Below are positions 5,816 to 5,952 of a stretch of DNA of 5,952 bases, in pieces. Position numbers and translations under genes: made by a program. The stretch's first letter is position 1. Every line of letters starts with the position of its first letter. This DNA comes from Phycisphaerae bacterium SM23_33. GTDB taxonomy: Bacteria > Planctomycetota > Phycisphaerae > SM23-33. Location of the stretch: NCBI GenBank assembly GCA_001303665.1, contig LJUF01000228.1:1-5952 (forward strand), given 5' to 3'. Under the pieces are notes generated by a model. It worked only from the letters and a program-made list of their open reading frames with translations. It had not been told where the DNA came from and made no database searches.

Positions 5816-5847
5816 AAGATTCTCCTTTCGCTTTCCGAAGGAATCTT
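5816..5847 (-). promoter_or_regulatory. Hairpin covering the groEL-1 ribosome binding site, candidate RNA thermometer
   Basis: In the groEL-1 leader RNA, AAGAUUC (5847-5841) pairs perfectly with GAAUCUU (5822-5816), and UUCG (5839-5836) pairs with CGAA (5830-5827) around a GAAAG loop. The Shine-Dalgarno AAAGGAG (5828-5822) lies in the 3' side: partly paired, partly in the asymmetric internal loop between the two stems. An alternative fold pairs its AAG with CUU. The hairpin ends 3 nt before the start codon. Weak A/U-rich pairing over a ribosome binding site in front of a heat-shock gene is the layout of RNA thermometers. It is not one of the named ROSE or fourU types as far as I can see. Confidence 0.5.
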
Positions 5848-5848
5848 G

Positions 5849-5860
5849 ACGGTAAACCGT
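5849..5860. promoter_or_regulatory. Interrupted palindrome ACGGT-AA-ACCGT in the groEL-1 leader
   Basis: A 5+2+5 inverted repeat 36 nt upstream of the groEL-1 start codon, next to the thermometer-like hairpin and inside the only AT-richer pocket of the upstream region. It might be a repressor site or chance. It is not CIRCE (TTAGCACTC-N9-GAGTGCTAA), which I did not find. I see no convincing -35/-10 pair in 5813-5952. Confidence 0.2.
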
Positions 5861-5902
5861 TTTGGCGAAAAGACTTCGTGTCGAATCGGCCGCTGGCCCA
5901 GC

Positions 5903-5918
5903 CCCGGAAGCGTCCGGG
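5903..5918 (-). other. Small GC stem-loop upstream of groEL-1
   Basis: CCCGGA (5903-5908) pairs with TCCGGG (5913-5918) around an AGCG loop. No T-run follows on either strand. It could belong to the end of a neighbouring transcription unit outside the window or to the groEL-1 leader; nothing distinguishes these. Confidence 0.3.
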
Positions 5919-5952
5919 CGACGGCGCACGTGCCACGCGGTACTCCTTTGCA

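Noticed and set aside
5813..5929. N-terminal extension of GroEL-1 by 39 residues
   Set aside because: The extension covers the SD and hairpin, is unlike any GroEL, and MAAKQLIF at 5812 is the family start.
5926..5933. GCACGTGC palindrome as a regulatory site
   Set aside because: An 8-bp GC-rich palindrome is easily found by chance here and has no supporting context.
5265..5936. Minus-strand GTG-initiated frame with an AAGGAG upstream (near 5943-5949), as a possible leader gene before groEL-1
   Set aside because: It runs far into groEL-1 in another frame with Arg/Gly-rich low-complexity sequence; the SD-like match is probably chance.

Overview
The window carries a chaperone gene cluster. All genes lie on the minus strand, so transcription runs from high to low coordinates: groEL copy 1 (5812-4172), groES (3949-3659), groEL copy 2 (3611-1992), dnaJ (1769-636) and grpE (from 561, running off the window at base 1). 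Gaps between genes are 222, 47, 222 and 74 nt. No gene, tRNA, rRNA, CRISPR array or recognisable insertion sequence is visible on the plus strand; long plus-strand open frames are GC-rich mirrors of the chaperone genes.

The DNA is GC-rich with strong G/C third positions. The wording of the proteins suggests a planctomycete, perhaps near Phycisphaerae. Clues are GroEL-1 with LLDKGWGAP and GYLSPHF, GroEL-2 with LLQKSYGSPK, a DnaJ whose Gly/Phe linker is reduced to a DIFSMFEDIFG core, and GrpE ending in GYRLKGRTLRPSKVVV. Two GroELs flanking one groES, followed by dnaJ and grpE, also fits that group as I recall it. This placement is by recognition, not by a search.

Functionally the set joins a GroEL/GroES folding chamber with the two co-chaperones of DnaK: DnaJ, which delivers substrate and triggers ATP hydrolysis, and GrpE, which exchanges nucleotide. 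dnaK and hrcA are not in the window. The two GroELs are clearly diverged (38 of the first 62 residues identical by eye). Copy 1 keeps the textbook allosteric residues and a Gly/Met/Pro/acidic tail. Copy 2 lacks such a tail and has lost the pair equivalent to E. coli Asp155-Arg395.

The coding content is ordinary for the lineage; the less ordinary material lies between the genes. A hairpin covers the groEL-1 ribosome binding site (possible RNA thermometer). A second copy of the GroEL-1 C-terminal tail lies in the groEL-1/groES gap, in frame with groES. A pair of inverted heptad-repeat arms bounds almost the whole groEL-2/dnaJ gap and contributes two bases of the groEL-2 stop codon. A stem-loop without a U-tract occurs in every gap. 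No CIRCE operator and no convincing promoter were found.
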